Shown: positions 35,815 through 44,591, counted from the first letter of the stretch. The stretch is DNA of 64,000 nucleotides from Bryobacter sp. (GCA_022843625.1 JALHNH010000036.1:1-64000); one strand, 5' to 3'. Translations and numbers: made by a program. Notes: generated by a model not told the origin, from the sequence alone.

Positions 35815-37359
35815 ATGAATTTGAAGCTTCTTATCTCTTGTTTGGTGCTGGCTGGCGTGGCCTTTGCTCAAAGGGTCACCGAAAGTAGTCTGTCGCTGAC
35901 GGCTAGTGAGGATAAGTGTGCGGTGGGGCGGGCCGTTTCAACAGTCGACAATACCGAGCGGCAGGTGTTTTTTCGGTTTTTGCTGGCTCGGGGCGCTGGG
36001 GTTAGCGGGTTGACTGTCGAATGGCTCGCGCCGGGTGCTCGGGTGATGGAGTTTCTCAACTACGAACAATTGCCTTCCGCACCTCTAATGTGTTTTGTCA
36101 CGCAGATGCCTGTTGCTGGTTTTGAACAGGCTGGGATGCCTGGAGAATGGAGCGTTCGGGTGGTTGCCCGGGGGACTGTTTTGCATGAGCGGAAGTTCAC
36201 TCTTAAGGGGGATGCGGCTTCGGCTCGGGGTTTGTTTGTGCGGCGGGTGACGCGACTGGAAAGTAGCGCTACCGAGACGGATTTGCAGCTGGATGGGGCC
36301 GGGATGAATGGTGAGAGTATGGCGCATTTGGCTACTTATAGTGCAACAAGCGCCTGGCAGTTTATTGCTTCGATGCCTTTGCAGACGGTGGATGCGGGAC
36401 GGTTTTTGGCTCGTTATGCGGGGCGGCTGAGCCCGGGGGAATATTGGGTGGTGGTTAAGAATAGCGACGGGACGCAGAGTGCTCCGGCTCGGTTGCTGGT
36501 GCAGAGTGAGCAGGGGTATTCGTTGCCGATTGCGGGCGGGGAACAGTGGATTGTGACCCAAGGACCTTATGGCGGGACTTCGCATTGGGGACGGAGTTTG
36601 CATGCCTGGGATTTGGCGCCGGTGAGTTTGCGGAGCGGGGGGTGTGTGGTGGCGATGCGGGCGGGGATTGTTCATGCTTTTGATCGCGGGGAGAGGCAGA
36701 ATTCGCAGGGGCGGAGCTTTGGGAATCTGATTACGATTCAGCATGAGGATGGGGAGTTTTCGCACTATGCGCACCTGCGAAGTGGCACGTTTGTGGTTCG
36801 GACGGGGCAGCGGGTGGAGGCGGGGCAGGCGCTGGCTACCGTTGGCAATAGCGGGCATACGCTGGGGCAGGGGGGCGGGTATCACGTGCATGCGCATGTG
36901 ACTCGCGGCTTTGCGGCTTCGAATCAGAGTATTCCCTTTACGTACTCGAATGCGCCGGAGGCGGCTCGGGGGAAGCTGGTGATGAATCCGCTGCCGCTGA
37001 TTGGGAATTGCAGTGTGCAGTATGACGGGCCTGTGGAGGTATCGAGCAACAAGAAGACTGAGCCGGCGGGGCCTAAGTGGAATGGGCGGGTGGGGCTTAG
37101 TGAGTGGTGGACGGAGACGATTGTGGTGCCCAAGGGGGCTCGGGCCCTGGATGTGTTGACGGCGTGGAACAAGGATATGAACAAGGTGGATGTGTATCTG
37201 ACGAGCCCTTCTGGCTTTCAATATGGCGGGCCTTATGAAAACGCTGAGCGGCTGCGGGTTTCGCAGCCGGAGAGCGGGAGTTGGCGGATTAGTGTGCAGG
37301 GCGTTAAGGCCAATGGGGAGGCCATTGACTTTGAGGTTCGCGGGAATATTGCCCGTTAG
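35815..37359 (+). CDS. Secreted M23 (LytM-type) metallopeptidase-like protein with C-terminal beta domain
   Basis: 514 residues. Signal MNLKLLISCLVLAGVAFAQ, a 200-residue N-terminal beta-rich region, then the peptidase domain. Metal ligands are H263 and D266 (SLHAWDL), HYAHL near 318, and the HxH pair H359/H361 (YHVHAHV). These match M23 zinc metallopeptidases that cut peptidoglycan cross-bridges. The C-terminal 95 residues look like a PPC/P-domain beta-sandwich (VDVYLTSPSGFQYGGP ... GSWRISVQGV). It probably acts on cell walls, own or foreign. ATG 35815 places the signal at the N-terminus. It lies just outside the KGGVGR operon (107 bp, divergent) and overlaps the convergent sulfatase by 4 bp. 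Confidence 0.84.
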   Translation: MNLKLLISCLVLAGVAFAQRVTESSLSLTASEDKCAVGRAVSTVDNTERQVFFRFLLARGAGVSGLTVEWLAPGARVMEFLNYEQLPSAPLMCFVTQMPVAGFEQAGMPGEWSVRVVARGTVLHERKFTLKGDAASARGLFVRRVTRLESSATETDLQLDGAGMNGESMAHLATYSATSAWQFIASMPLQTVDAGRFLARYAGRLSPGEYWVVVKNSDGTQSAPARLLVQSEQGYSLPIAGGEQWIVTQGPYGGTSHWGRSLHAWDLAPVSLRSGGCVVAMRAGIVHAFDRGERQNSQGRSFGNLITIQHEDGEFSHYAHLRSGTFVVRTGQRVEAGQALATVGNSGHTLGQGGGYHVHAHVTRGFAASNQSIPFTYSNAPEAARGKLVMNPLPLIGNCSVQYDGPVEVSSNKKTEPAGPKWNGRVGLSEWWTETIVVPKGARALDVLTAWNKDMNKVDVYLTSPSGFQYGGPYENAERLRVSQPESGSWRISVQGVKANGEAIDFEVRGNIAR

Positions 37360-38762
37360 GCGGGGCGGCTGCGGCCCTGATCGCGGAGTTCGTTTAATAG
37401 CTTGCTGAGCCTTGCTACCTGGTCTGGATGTTTGAGGTAGACGTCGTCGCGCTCGTGCGGGTCGGCTACGATATCGAAGAGTTGACCGGTAGGGCCACCG
37501 GGTTGAGGTGCGATCTTGGCAGGCTGGGTGAAGCCGCCGGAGCCGAGACCTTCAATGAACTTCCAGCGGCCTTCACGAATGGCGAAGAGACCGCTGCCGG
37601 AGTGGTGGATGAGATGGGGGCGGACCGCAGTGGGGCCTTGTTTGCCCGAGAGGGCGGGCTGGATGGGGAAGGAGTCTTCGGCGCCGTTGGTGGGGATGGG
37701 GATGCCGGCGGCGGTGCAGCAGGTGGCCAAAAGATCGACGTGGCAAATGGGGACGTTGCTGACGGTGGCGGGTTTGACTTTGCCGGGCCAACGGACGATG
37801 AAGGGGACACGGTGGCCGCCCTCATAGGCGTCGGATTTCTGGCCTCGCAACATGAGGTTAGCCCATTGACCGCCGTTTTCTTCCATGTCGCGCTTCTCCC
37901 AGGGTGAGCCATTGTCGCTGGTTACAATCACCAGCGTATTCGTGGGATCTGCGGCATTGATGATCCTGCCTATGGAATCATCGACTTGTTCGACAAAATC
38001 GCCATATAGTTTGGCCGGGCTGCGGCCCTGAAAAGCTTTAGTTGGGACCCAGGGAGTGTGAGGAGCAGGGAGGGGGACGTAGCAAAAGAAAGGGCCTGGT
38101 TTCTGGACGAAATTGATGGCTCGTTCGGTGATCTTGGGCATAACTTCGTCCATTACGAAGCCCGGTGCGATGGGGCCACCGCGATAGTAGGGGCCTCGCT
38201 TGACTTCGCCGTTGTCGGCGATTTTGTTGGTAGGGTGAGCAACGGCCCGCTTGCCATCGATGTAAACGTAGGGTGGCATGTCGAGAGAGGCAGGGATGCC
38301 GAAGTACTCGTCGAAGCCATGATTGAGCGGGCTGAGCGAGAAGTCTTTGGTGTAGTCTACGGGGTCAGTTGTACCGAGGCCGAGGTGCCATTTGCCGAAG
38401 CCGCCGGTGCGGTAGCCGTTCTTCTGGAAGAGGTTGGGGATGGTGGGACGGCTGTCTTCGATCAGGTTGGGGGAGTAGCCGTTGAGTACTCCGCTCTTAA
38501 GGCGGCTGCGCCAGGAGTAACGGCCCGTTAGTAACCCGTACCGGGTAGGAGTACATACGGCGGAGGGGGAATGGGCGTCGGTAAAGCGCATTCCCTGGCG
38601 GGCGAGCTTGTCCATATGGGGAGTACGAACCTTAACGTCAGGCGAGTAGCAGGCGACGTCTCCAATGCCGAGATCATCCGCTAAGATAATGATAACGTTG
38701 GGCTTTGCGGCGGCCTGAAGGCTAAAAGCGGCAGTGCTGGCAAGGAAGGTTCGACGGAGCAT
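37356..38762 (-). CDS. Exported sulfatase (formylglycine-dependent)
   Basis: 468 residues starting MLRRTFLASTAAFSLQAAA, a Tat-like signal. Sulfatase motifs: calcium-binding ADDLG (D29, D30), formylglycine site C70-T-P-T-R (CxPxR type, needing a formylglycine-generating enzyme or anSME), GKWHLG, and VIVTSDNGSPW. All active-site landmarks are intact. It would remove sulfate from extracellular polysaccharides or related esters. No maturation enzyme is in the window. It sits downstream of a 204 bp gap with stable hairpins. Confidence 0.93.
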   Translation of the reverse strand: MLRRTFLASTAAFSLQAAAKPNVIIILADDLGIGDVACYSPDVKVRTPHMDKLARQGMRFTDAHSPSAVCTPTRYGLLTGRYSWRSRLKSGVLNGYSPNLIEDSRPTIPNLFQKNGYRTGGFGKWHLGLGTTDPVDYTKDFSLSPLNHGFDEYFGIPASLDMPPYVYIDGKRAVAHPTNKIADNGEVKRGPYYRGGPIAPGFVMDEVMPKITERAINFVQKPGPFFCYVPLPAPHTPWVPTKAFQGRSPAKLYGDFVEQVDDSIGRIINAADPTNTLVIVTSDNGSPWEKRDMEENGGQWANLMLRGQKSDAYEGGHRVPFIVRWPGKVKPATVSNVPICHVDLLATCCTAAGIPIPTNGAEDSFPIQPALSGKQGPTAVRPHLIHHSGSGLFAIREGRWKFIEGLGSGGFTQPAKIAPQPGGPTGQLFDIVADPHERDDVYLKHPDQVARLSKLLNELRDQGRSRPA

Positions 38763-38874
38763 GTGTCAAGAATATTACGGTTTTCCATATTTTTCGCTTG
38801 CATCTCGAAAAAAGTGGAGAGAAACTAGTACTCATAGGTGGTGGTTCTTTGTAACCACTTTGACCCGTTGAGTA

Positions 38875-38904
38875 TTGGGGTGTTCATCCCTCCATACACC
38901 CCAA
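38875..38904. terminator. Strong hairpin after the ABC-F gene, possible terminator
   Basis: A perfect 9 bp stem, TTGGGGTGT (38875-38883) with ACACCCCAA (38896-38904), closes a 12-base loop. A second stem GTGGTT/AACCAC (38841-38846 and 38853-38858) lies 17 bases away. Both are in the 204 bp between the ABC-F stop and the sulfatase start, both minus strand. No run of T follows. Confidence 0.4.
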
Positions 38905-38966
38905 CGCTCCGGGTTTGAACCTGTCCTTCCCTGCAGTCCTTCCTCTACAACATCCCTTTTGTCGAA

Positions 38967-40580
38967 TTATTTCTTCTGAGCGATGAACTCAGAATAAGGA
39001 CCCTTGAAGTCGTCAATGCGTCCGTTGTGAACATGCCAGATGCGGGTCGCTGATTCGTCGAGGAGGTCTTCATCGTGGGTGACAAAGATAACAGTGCCGT
39101 CAAATTTCTGCAGGGCCTGATTGAGTGCGTTGATGGATTCAAGATCCAGGTGATTGGTTGGTTCGTCGAAGACCAAAACGTTGGGCTTGAGAAGCATCAA
39201 ACGGCAGAAGATCAAACGAGCGGCTTCGCCACCGGACAGAGCTTTGGTGGGTTTGAGCGCGTCTTCGCCGGAGAAGAGCATTTGACCGAGGAGGCCGCGG
39301 AGTTCTTCATTGGAAGCCTCCATGTCGTACTGGCGCAGCCAGTCGATGCAGTTTAGGCCATGTTCGATGGTTTCGGAATGGTCTTGCGCGAAGTAGCCAA
39401 CGCTGGTTTCGTGACCCCAGATCACAGTTCCGCTGTTGATCTTGAACTCGTCTTCATGGTGGCCGGCGAGCATGGGAGCATTGGCGAGAAGTGAACGGAG
39501 CAGGGTTGTTTTACCGGCGCCGTTTCTGCCCATGATGGCGACTTTATCGCCACGGGTGATCAGGGATTCGAAGTTCTCAAAGACCTTCAGATCGTCGTAG
39601 CTTTTGGAGAGGCCCTTGAATTCGAGCGGGGTGCGACCGGAGGGACGCTTGATCTGGAAGCGAATGAAGGGGCGTTGGATGTTGGAGCGGGCGAGGTCTG
39701 AACTTTGGAGGCGCTCGACTTCCTTTTTTCGCGAAGTGGTTTGCGCAGAGCGAGTACCCGCAGAGAAGCGGGCAATGAACTCGTTGAGCTGGGCGATTTT
39801 CTTTTGGCGTTCGGCAGTATCTGCTTCGATGCGGGAGCGGATCTGGGTTTTGGCCAGCACCATGTCGTCGTAACCACCGGTGTAGGTGATGATCGTGTTG
39901 TAGTCGATGTCGGCGATGTGGGTGCAAATGTTGTTAAGGAAGTGACGATCGTGGGAGATCGTAATGAGGGTTCCTTCAAAATTGTTGAGGTAGTCTTCGA
40001 GCCAGTGGACGCTGTCGAGATCGAGGTGGTTTGTCGGTTCGTCGAGGAGCATGGCGGCCGGGTTTCCGAACAAGGCCTGTGCCAGAAGCACGCGGACCTT
40101 TTGGCCGCCCTGGAGTTCGCCCATTTTGCGCTCGTGGATTTCGGATTCTACGCCGAGACCGTCCAGAAGGATAGCGGCGTCGGATTCTGCGGTGTAACCG
40201 CCTTCTTCGCCGACTACACCTTCAAGTTCTCCGAGGCGCATACCGTCGTCGTCGGTGAGGGTAGCGGGGTCTTTGTCGTAGAGGGCGTCGCGTTCGGTGA
40301 GGGCAGCCCAGAGGGGGGCGTTGCCCATGATGACGGTGTCAATGACTCGGTAGTTGTCGAAGGCGAACTGATCCTGTCTCAGGATTCCCACTTTACGCGG
40401 GCGGTTGATCGAGCCTTTGGTGGGTTCGATTTCGCCAGTGAGAATCTTCAAGAATGTCGACTTGCCAGCGCCGTTCGGGCCAGTAAGACCATACCGCCTT
40501 CCGGGCTGGAAAGCAGTGGTGACGTCTTCAAACAGAATTTTGGCGCCGAAGCGCATGGATACGGAACTTACGTTGATCAA
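38967..40580 (-). CDS. ABC-F family ATPase (YbiT-like)
   Basis: 537 residues, two ABC domains and no membrane part. Domain 1: Walker A GPNGAGKS (34-41), signature LQGGQK, Walker B MLLDEPTNHLDLDS. The central linker of about 80 residues is charged (ERQKKIAQLNEFIARFSAG). Domain 2: Walker A GRNGAGKT, signature LSGGEA, Walker B LVFDEPTNHLDLES. ABC-F proteins act on ribosomes, in translation factors or antibiotic protection; YbiT-type members are housekeeping. The start TTG 40580 is supported by the family N-terminus INVSSVSMRFGAK. It is divergent from the DUF1080 fusion gene, whose start is 29 bp away. Confidence 0.92.
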   Translation of the reverse strand: MINVSSVSMRFGAKILFEDVTTAFQPGRRYGLTGPNGAGKSTFLKILTGEIEPTKGSINRPRKVGILRQDQFAFDNYRVIDTVIMGNAPLWAALTERDALYDKDPATLTDDDGMRLGELEGVVGEEGGYTAESDAAILLDGLGVESEIHERKMGELQGGQKVRVLLAQALFGNPAAMLLDEPTNHLDLDSVHWLEDYLNNFEGTLITISHDRHFLNNICTHIADIDYNTIITYTGGYDDMVLAKTQIRSRIEADTAERQKKIAQLNEFIARFSAGTRSAQTTSRKKEVERLQSSDLARSNIQRPFIRFQIKRPSGRTPLEFKGLSKSYDDLKVFENFESLITRGDKVAIMGRNGAGKTTLLRSLLANAPMLAGHHEDEFKINSGTVIWGHETSVGYFAQDHSETIEHGLNCIDWLRQYDMEASNEELRGLLGQMLFSGEDALKPTKALSGGEAARLIFCRLMLLKPNVLVFDEPTNHLDLESINALNQALQKFDGTVIFVTHDEDLLDESATRIWHVHNGRIDDFKGPYSEFIAQKK

Positions 40581-40601
40581 GCGGGAGGTTCTTATTATAA
40601 C
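40573..40601 (+). promoter_or_regulatory. Sigma-70-like promoter for the DUF1080 fusion gene, possibly leaderless
   Basis: On the plus strand, -35 TTGATC (40573-40578), a 17 bp spacer and -10 TATAAC (40596-40601) put the transcription start about 40608-40610, at the ATG (40610). No ribosome-binding site lies before that ATG, consistent with a leaderless mRNA. The same A/T block reads TATAAT on the minus strand (40599-40594), 13 bases before the TTG of the divergent ABC-F gene, but without a good -35. Confidence 0.45.
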
Positions 40602-40609
40602 GTGGTTGC

Positions 40610-42046
40610 ATGCAAAACCGACGCATGTTCCTTGCTACAGCCTCTGCAGCCATTGTTTCTGGAGCCACCGGATGGCTTGATTTGTTTGATGGATCGAGCT
40701 TGAACGGGTGGAAAGCGGGGGGCAATCCGGGTTCCTGGACGGTGAAGGATGGGCATCTGGTGGGGTCTGGGCCGGCTTCGCATCTCTTTTACACTTCTCG
40801 GAGTTTCAAGAATTTTGAGTTTGAGGGGGAGGTGCTGACGCGGCCGGGTTGCAATTCCGGTATTTATTTTCATACGGCTTTTCAAGAGGGTGGGTTCCCG
40901 AAGAAAGGCTTTGAAGTTCAGGTGAACAATACTGCCTTGGGAGAAGGGACTTACCGGGAGAGGAAACGGACGGGGTCGCTGTATTCGATGCGGAATGTGC
41001 CCCAGCAATTGGTGCGGGACAACGAGTGGTTCCGGATTGCGATTGCGGTGAGAGGGAAGAATATTCAGGTTCGGGTGAACGGGATGCTGACGGTGGACTA
41101 TACGGAACCGGCGACTCCGGTGTTGCCGCCGACTCAGGAGACAGGGCGGTTTTTGGGCGAAGGATTGTTTGCGTTGCAGTGTCATGACCCGGGCTCTCTG
41201 GTGCAGTTTCGCGGGTTGCGGGTGAGGCCGCTTGGGGATAACGAGGCGACGCCGGGGCCGCTGCCTGAGGTGGATGAGACTTATCGCAAGATCATCTCGC
41301 TTGGGGCGAAGAACTATCCGCTGGTGGATTGGCATGTGCATTTGAAGCCGGGGCTTGGGGTTAAGGAGGCTCTCGAGTGGAGCAAGCGGGACGGTATTTA
41401 TTACGGGATTGCGGCGAATTGCGGGCGGCAGAGCCAGTACCGGACGGAGGCGGATGCGCTGGGGTTTATCGATAGCGTGAAGGGCCATGCGGCTTATGTC
41501 GGGATGCAGGCCGAGGGTGCGGACTGGATGAAGATCTTCAGCCCGAAGGTGACCGACCGGGTGGACTTTATCTTTAACGATGGGATGATCTGGACTGATG
41601 ACAGAGGGCGATGGACGCGGCTGTACCGGCCTCAGGATATCGGGCCGATTGCGAATGCGGAGAGCTTTGTCGACGAGCTGGTGGAGCGGACGGTGAACCT
41701 GTTGACAAAGACGCCAATGGATATTCTGGCGATACCTACTTTTCTGCCTGATGCCCTTGGTAAGGATCATGCACGGCTTTGGACGCAGGCGAGGATGCGG
41801 CGGATTGTGGATGCAGCTGTTTCGCGTCAGGTGGCGATTGAGATGAATGATCGATACCGGTTGCCGAATCTGGCGTTTTTGAAGATGGCTAAAGAGGCTG
41901 GTTGTAAGTTTGCGCTTGGGACTGGGAATAGTGCGGCGAATGATTTGAAGCGGAGTGAGTTTGGGCTTGAGATGATTGGCGAGTTGAAACTGGCCTGGAC
42001 CGATTTGTGGGTACCAACGCGAAGCCCTGCGATCCACATTTTGTGA
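40610..42046 (+). CDS. Fusion of DUF1080 (3-keto-disaccharide-hydrolase-like) domain with a metal-dependent hydrolase-like domain
   Basis: 478 residues. Tat-like signal (NRRMFLATASAAIVSG). Residues about 20-205 form the DUF1080 concanavalin-like lectin/hydrolase fold (LFDGSSLNGWKAGG, SGIYFHTAF, FRGLRVRPL). Residues about 225-475 are a PHP/amidohydrolase-like barrel opening LVDWHVHLKPG and ending KFALGTGNSAANDL. In PHP proteins the closing motif is usually GSDAH; here it is GTGNS, so some metal ligands may differ. The fusion suggests attack on sugar derivatives with a metal-dependent second step. DUF1080 function is still loosely defined. Near-leaderless promoter, see 40573. Confidence 0.8.
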   Translation: MQNRRMFLATASAAIVSGATGWLDLFDGSSLNGWKAGGNPGSWTVKDGHLVGSGPASHLFYTSRSFKNFEFEGEVLTRPGCNSGIYFHTAFQEGGFPKKGFEVQVNNTALGEGTYRERKRTGSLYSMRNVPQQLVRDNEWFRIAIAVRGKNIQVRVNGMLTVDYTEPATPVLPPTQETGRFLGEGLFALQCHDPGSLVQFRGLRVRPLGDNEATPGPLPEVDETYRKIISLGAKNYPLVDWHVHLKPGLGVKEALEWSKRDGIYYGIAANCGRQSQYRTEADALGFIDSVKGHAAYVGMQAEGADWMKIFSPKVTDRVDFIFNDGMIWTDDRGRWTRLYRPQDIGPIANAESFVDELVERTVNLLTKTPMDILAIPTFLPDALGKDHARLWTQARMRRIVDAAVSRQVAIEMNDRYRLPNLAFLKMAKEAGCKFALGTGNSAANDLKRSEFGLEMIGELKLAWTDLWVPTRSPAIHIL

Positions 42047-42096
42047 TAACATCACCCCCAAGGCTTAGGCCAAAACTTTACTTGGAGGATTCTTAC

Positions 42097-42249
42097 ATGA
42101 TTCGTATTGCCCTTGGTTTGTTCGCCATGACCTCGTTTGTTTTTGGCTCTACGGTTGAGGCCGTACCAGAGCCCAGCACCTACCTGATGATGGGTGCGGG
42201 ACTTGGCGCATTGCTTTACGCGCGCAATCGGTTCGGCAAGAAGAAGTAG
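42097..42249 (+). CDS. Minimal PEP-CTERM peptide
   Basis: A 50-residue open frame with GGAGG 8 bases before ATG 42097. It consists of a signal peptide (MIRIALGLFAMTSFVFG), about six residues, and a complete PEP-CTERM sorting tail: VPEPSTYLMMGAGLGALLYA then basic RNRFGKKK. PEP-CTERM proteins are cut by exosortase after the tail crosses the membrane. Here practically no mature domain lies between the two signals. It is followed after 10 bp by the hydroxylase gene. It could be a truncated remnant, a decoy or very small secreted peptide. Confidence 0.7.
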   Translation: MIRIALGLFAMTSFVFGSTVEAVPEPSTYLMMGAGLGALLYARNRFGKKK

Positions 42250-42259
42250 TTTTAGATTC

Positions 42260-43012
42260 ATGCCTGTGGATTGGCAGCAGTATCTCGGCCCGTTCACTGT
42301 CGTAGCTTTGATCGCGGTTGGCGTATGGGAAATGCGTCAGCCGCTTTCTGTTTTTCAACTGTCTTTGGCGCGCCGCTGGGCTCTCCATTTTGGGTTGTGG
42401 GCGGGCATGGGTTTGTTTGTGAACTTTGCCCTGAGGCTTAGTGCCATTGGTTTGGCCGCCTCGCTCAGTGGGCAAATGGGATTTGCGGCATTCTTCCTGG
42501 TTCACGATTTTGTCTTATGGTGTTCACATTGGGGCATGCATCGGTTTGGGGTGCTTTGGGTTTGGCATTCGATACATCATTCTGACCCTGATATGGACGC
42601 GTCTACCGGATTGCGATTCCACCCAATCGAGGGCCTTTGGGACCAGGGCGTCATGCTGGGCATGGTGTGGCTGTTGCAGCCGAGTGTCGATGCAGTGATC
42701 GGGCTTCAGTTTTTGGGGATTGCTTCGAACTACTTTATTCATGCCAATGTGGCTTTGCCGGTGCGGGTAGAAGCGTTGTTGCAGTGGGTGCTTATGACGC
42801 CGGGCTTGCACCGGCCGCATCACTCCGTTGAGGTGGCTGGACAAAAGGGGAATTATGGCATTGTGCTGAGTATCTGGGATCGAGTGTTCGGGACGTTGCA
42901 CCGCCGAAGTTTTGATCCTGCCCTTGGGGTTGAAGGCGTTCCTGTTGAGGAGACAATTCAGCCACTTTATGTTTTGGGTAAGCTGCCCTGGCGAGAGTGG
43001 AAACGTCTTTAG
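42260..43012 (+). CDS. Sterol desaturase / fatty acid hydroxylase family membrane protein
   Basis: 250 residues with four or so membrane helices and the clustered His boxes of the di-iron hydroxylase superfamily: HDFVLWCSHWGMHRFG, HSIHHSDPDMD, FIHANV and GLHRPHHS. These match HxxxxH, HxxHH and HxxHH-type ligands. It would use O2 to hydroxylate or desaturate a lipid; hopanoid, sterol-like or carotenoid substrates are all possible. ATG 42260 gives a normal N-terminus (longer frames overlap the PEP-CTERM gene). It overlaps the convergent gpsA by 4 bp. Confidence 0.88.
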   Translation: MPVDWQQYLGPFTVVALIAVGVWEMRQPLSVFQLSLARRWALHFGLWAGMGLFVNFALRLSAIGLAASLSGQMGFAAFFLVHDFVLWCSHWGMHRFGVLWVWHSIHHSDPDMDASTGLRFHPIEGLWDQGVMLGMVWLLQPSVDAVIGLQFLGIASNYFIHANVALPVRVEALLQWVLMTPGLHRPHHSVEVAGQKGNYGIVLSIWDRVFGTLHRRSFDPALGVEGVPVEETIQPLYVLGKLPWREWKRL

Positions 43013-43992
43013 TTTACTTCGCTGCGTGGTGCGCGGCTGATGAGTTGACGGAGGGCTTCGGGGGCTGGCTGGCCGGACAGCATGGCCTGGACTGCCTGGG
43101 TGATTGGCATTTCTACGTTGTGAAGTTCCGCTAGCTTGAGTGCGACGGTTGTTGTCTCGACGCCTTCGGCTACCATCTTTGTGTCGCTTAGGATGTCGGA
43201 GAGACTGCGGCCCTTGGCGAGTTCGATGCCGACGCGGCGGTTGCGGCTGAGTTGGCCGGTGCAGGTGAGGACGAGATCTCCGAGGCCGGCGAGGCCGGAG
43301 ACGGTGGAGGCTTTGCCTCCTCTGGCTACGACAAGGCGGCTGATCTCGGCGAGGCCGCGCGTTATCACTGCGGCTGTTGAGTTGGAGCCGAGATGGAGGC
43401 CTTCGATTGCGCCTGCGGCTATCGCGATTATGTTTTTGAGGGCGGCTGCTAGTTCTACGCCTACTACGTCATCGTTGGTGTAGAAGCGCAGGTTACCGCC
43501 GGTGAAGGCGGTCTGGATTTGCTGGGCAAAGTCTGCGTCGCGACTGGAGACGACCATGGCTGCGGGCTCGCCGTCCGCTACTTCGCGAGCGAAGGTGGGT
43601 CCGGTGAGGACAGCGGGGACGCCCGGGAAGCATTGCTCGGCGATTTCTGACATGCGGGAGAAGGTGTGCGCTTCAATGCCTTTGGTTGCGCTGATCAATC
43701 GGATGGGCGTGGTTGCCTGTTTGCCTGCTTGCTCGAGGACTTGGCGCAGGTGTTTTGAGGGGACCACGCTGAGGACCCAGGGGCACAGACGCATCTCGTG
43801 CGAGACGTGAATGTTGGCTGGCAAGGTGAAGCCGGGAAGGTAGACGTCGTTGACTCTTGTTGATTCCATGCGGGCGGCGAGATTTGGATTGTGTACCCAA
43901 AGATTTACACGTTCGAAGCGCTCTGCCAGAACGATCGCGAGGGCCGTGCCCCAGCTGCCCCCGCCCAGGATGCTGATTGCTACTTGCGCCAC
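43009..43992 (-). CDS. gpsA: NAD(P)+-dependent glycerol-3-phosphate dehydrogenase
   Basis: 327 residues. Rossmann motif ILGGGSWGTALA (8-19), LTGPTFAREVADGEPAA, VELAAALKNIIAIAAGAIEGLHLGSNSTAAVITRG with the catalytic Lys, and SGLAGLGDLVLTCTG are all standard. It makes sn-glycerol-3-phosphate from DHAP, the precursor used by PlsY just upstream in the same operon. GTG start at 43992 overlaps the plsY stop by 13 bp. Cytoplasmic. Confidence 0.96.
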   Translation of the reverse strand: MAQVAISILGGGSWGTALAIVLAERFERVNLWVHNPNLAARMESTRVNDVYLPGFTLPANIHVSHEMRLCPWVLSVVPSKHLRQVLEQAGKQATTPIRLISATKGIEAHTFSRMSEIAEQCFPGVPAVLTGPTFAREVADGEPAAMVVSSRDADFAQQIQTAFTGGNLRFYTNDDVVGVELAAALKNIIAIAAGAIEGLHLGSNSTAAVITRGLAEISRLVVARGGKASTVSGLAGLGDLVLTCTGQLSRNRRVGIELAKGRSLSDILSDTKMVAEGVETTTVALKLAELHNVEMPITQAVQAMLSGQPAPEALRQLISRAPRSEVN

Positions 43993-44591
43993 TCGAACCT
44001 GTTTTCCGTTCCGTTTTTAAGTCGTTCGATGTTCGAGCTATGGCGCCAGGCGATGAAGAGCCCGGCGATTGTCGACGCCAGCAGGATGGGCCAGGAGGGA
44101 TGGAGGATGAGCCAGACGGCGAAGGGGAAGAATATTGCACAGCAGACGGAACCGAGTGAGATGTAGCGGCTGACGGCTACGATGGCGATGAACAGAATGG
44201 CTATCGACCAGAAGGGGAGCGGGGTGAGGTACGCGAAGGCTCCGGCGAAGCTGGCTACAGCCTTGCCACCTTTGAATTTCATGAAGGGTGAGAATGCATG
44301 GCCGAAGAGGACTGCGAGTGCTGCGGCAGACATGATCAAGGGGTTGCCTTCTGTAATTGTGTCTGTAAGGAAGACGGCTAGGAGGCCCTTGCCGATGTCG
44401 AGCAGGAGTGTGAGGATGCCGGCGCTTTTGCCGGTGGTGCGGAGGACGTTGGTGGCACCGATGTTGCCACTGCCCATTTTGGTGACGTCTTCGCCGGTTT
44501 TCCAGCGGACGATCCAGGCACCGAAGGGGAGGCTGCCGAGGGCGAAGCAGAGGGGGATGAGCCAGGCGGCTGTGGTGGTGAGTGAGTTCAA
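43980..44591 (-). CDS. plsY: Acyl-phosphate:glycerol-3-phosphate acyltransferase PlsY
   Basis: 203 residues, a multi-pass membrane protein with MGSGNIGATNVLRTTGKSA (39-57; conserved phosphate-binding loop) and FKGGKAVAS (second signature). It acylates glycerol-3-phosphate with acyl-phosphate, the first step of phosphatidic acid synthesis, with G3P supplied by GpsA encoded downstream. ATG overlaps the thpR stop by 4 bp (ATGA). The operon order is thpR-plsY-gpsA. Confidence 0.96.
   Translation of the reverse strand: MNSLTTTAAWLIPLCFALGSLPFGAWIVRWKTGEDVTKMGSGNIGATNVLRTTGKSAGILTLLLDIGKGLLAVFLTDTITEGNPLIMSAAALAVLFGHAFSPFMKFKGGKAVASFAGAFAYLTPLPFWSIAILFIAIVAVSRYISLGSVCCAIFFPFAVWLILHPSWPILLASTIAGLFIAWRHSSNIERLKNGTENRFEWRK

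Noticed and set aside
36085..37221. 378-codon minus-strand frame opposite the M23 gene
   Set aside because: Translation is almost only Pro, His, Arg, Ile and Leu, typical of antisense to G-rich codons.
40595..42061. 488-codon minus-strand open frame opposite the DUF1080 fusion gene
   Set aside because: His/Pro/Arg-rich translation with no domain; it is the mirror of a real, recognised gene and arises from its low stop-codon density.
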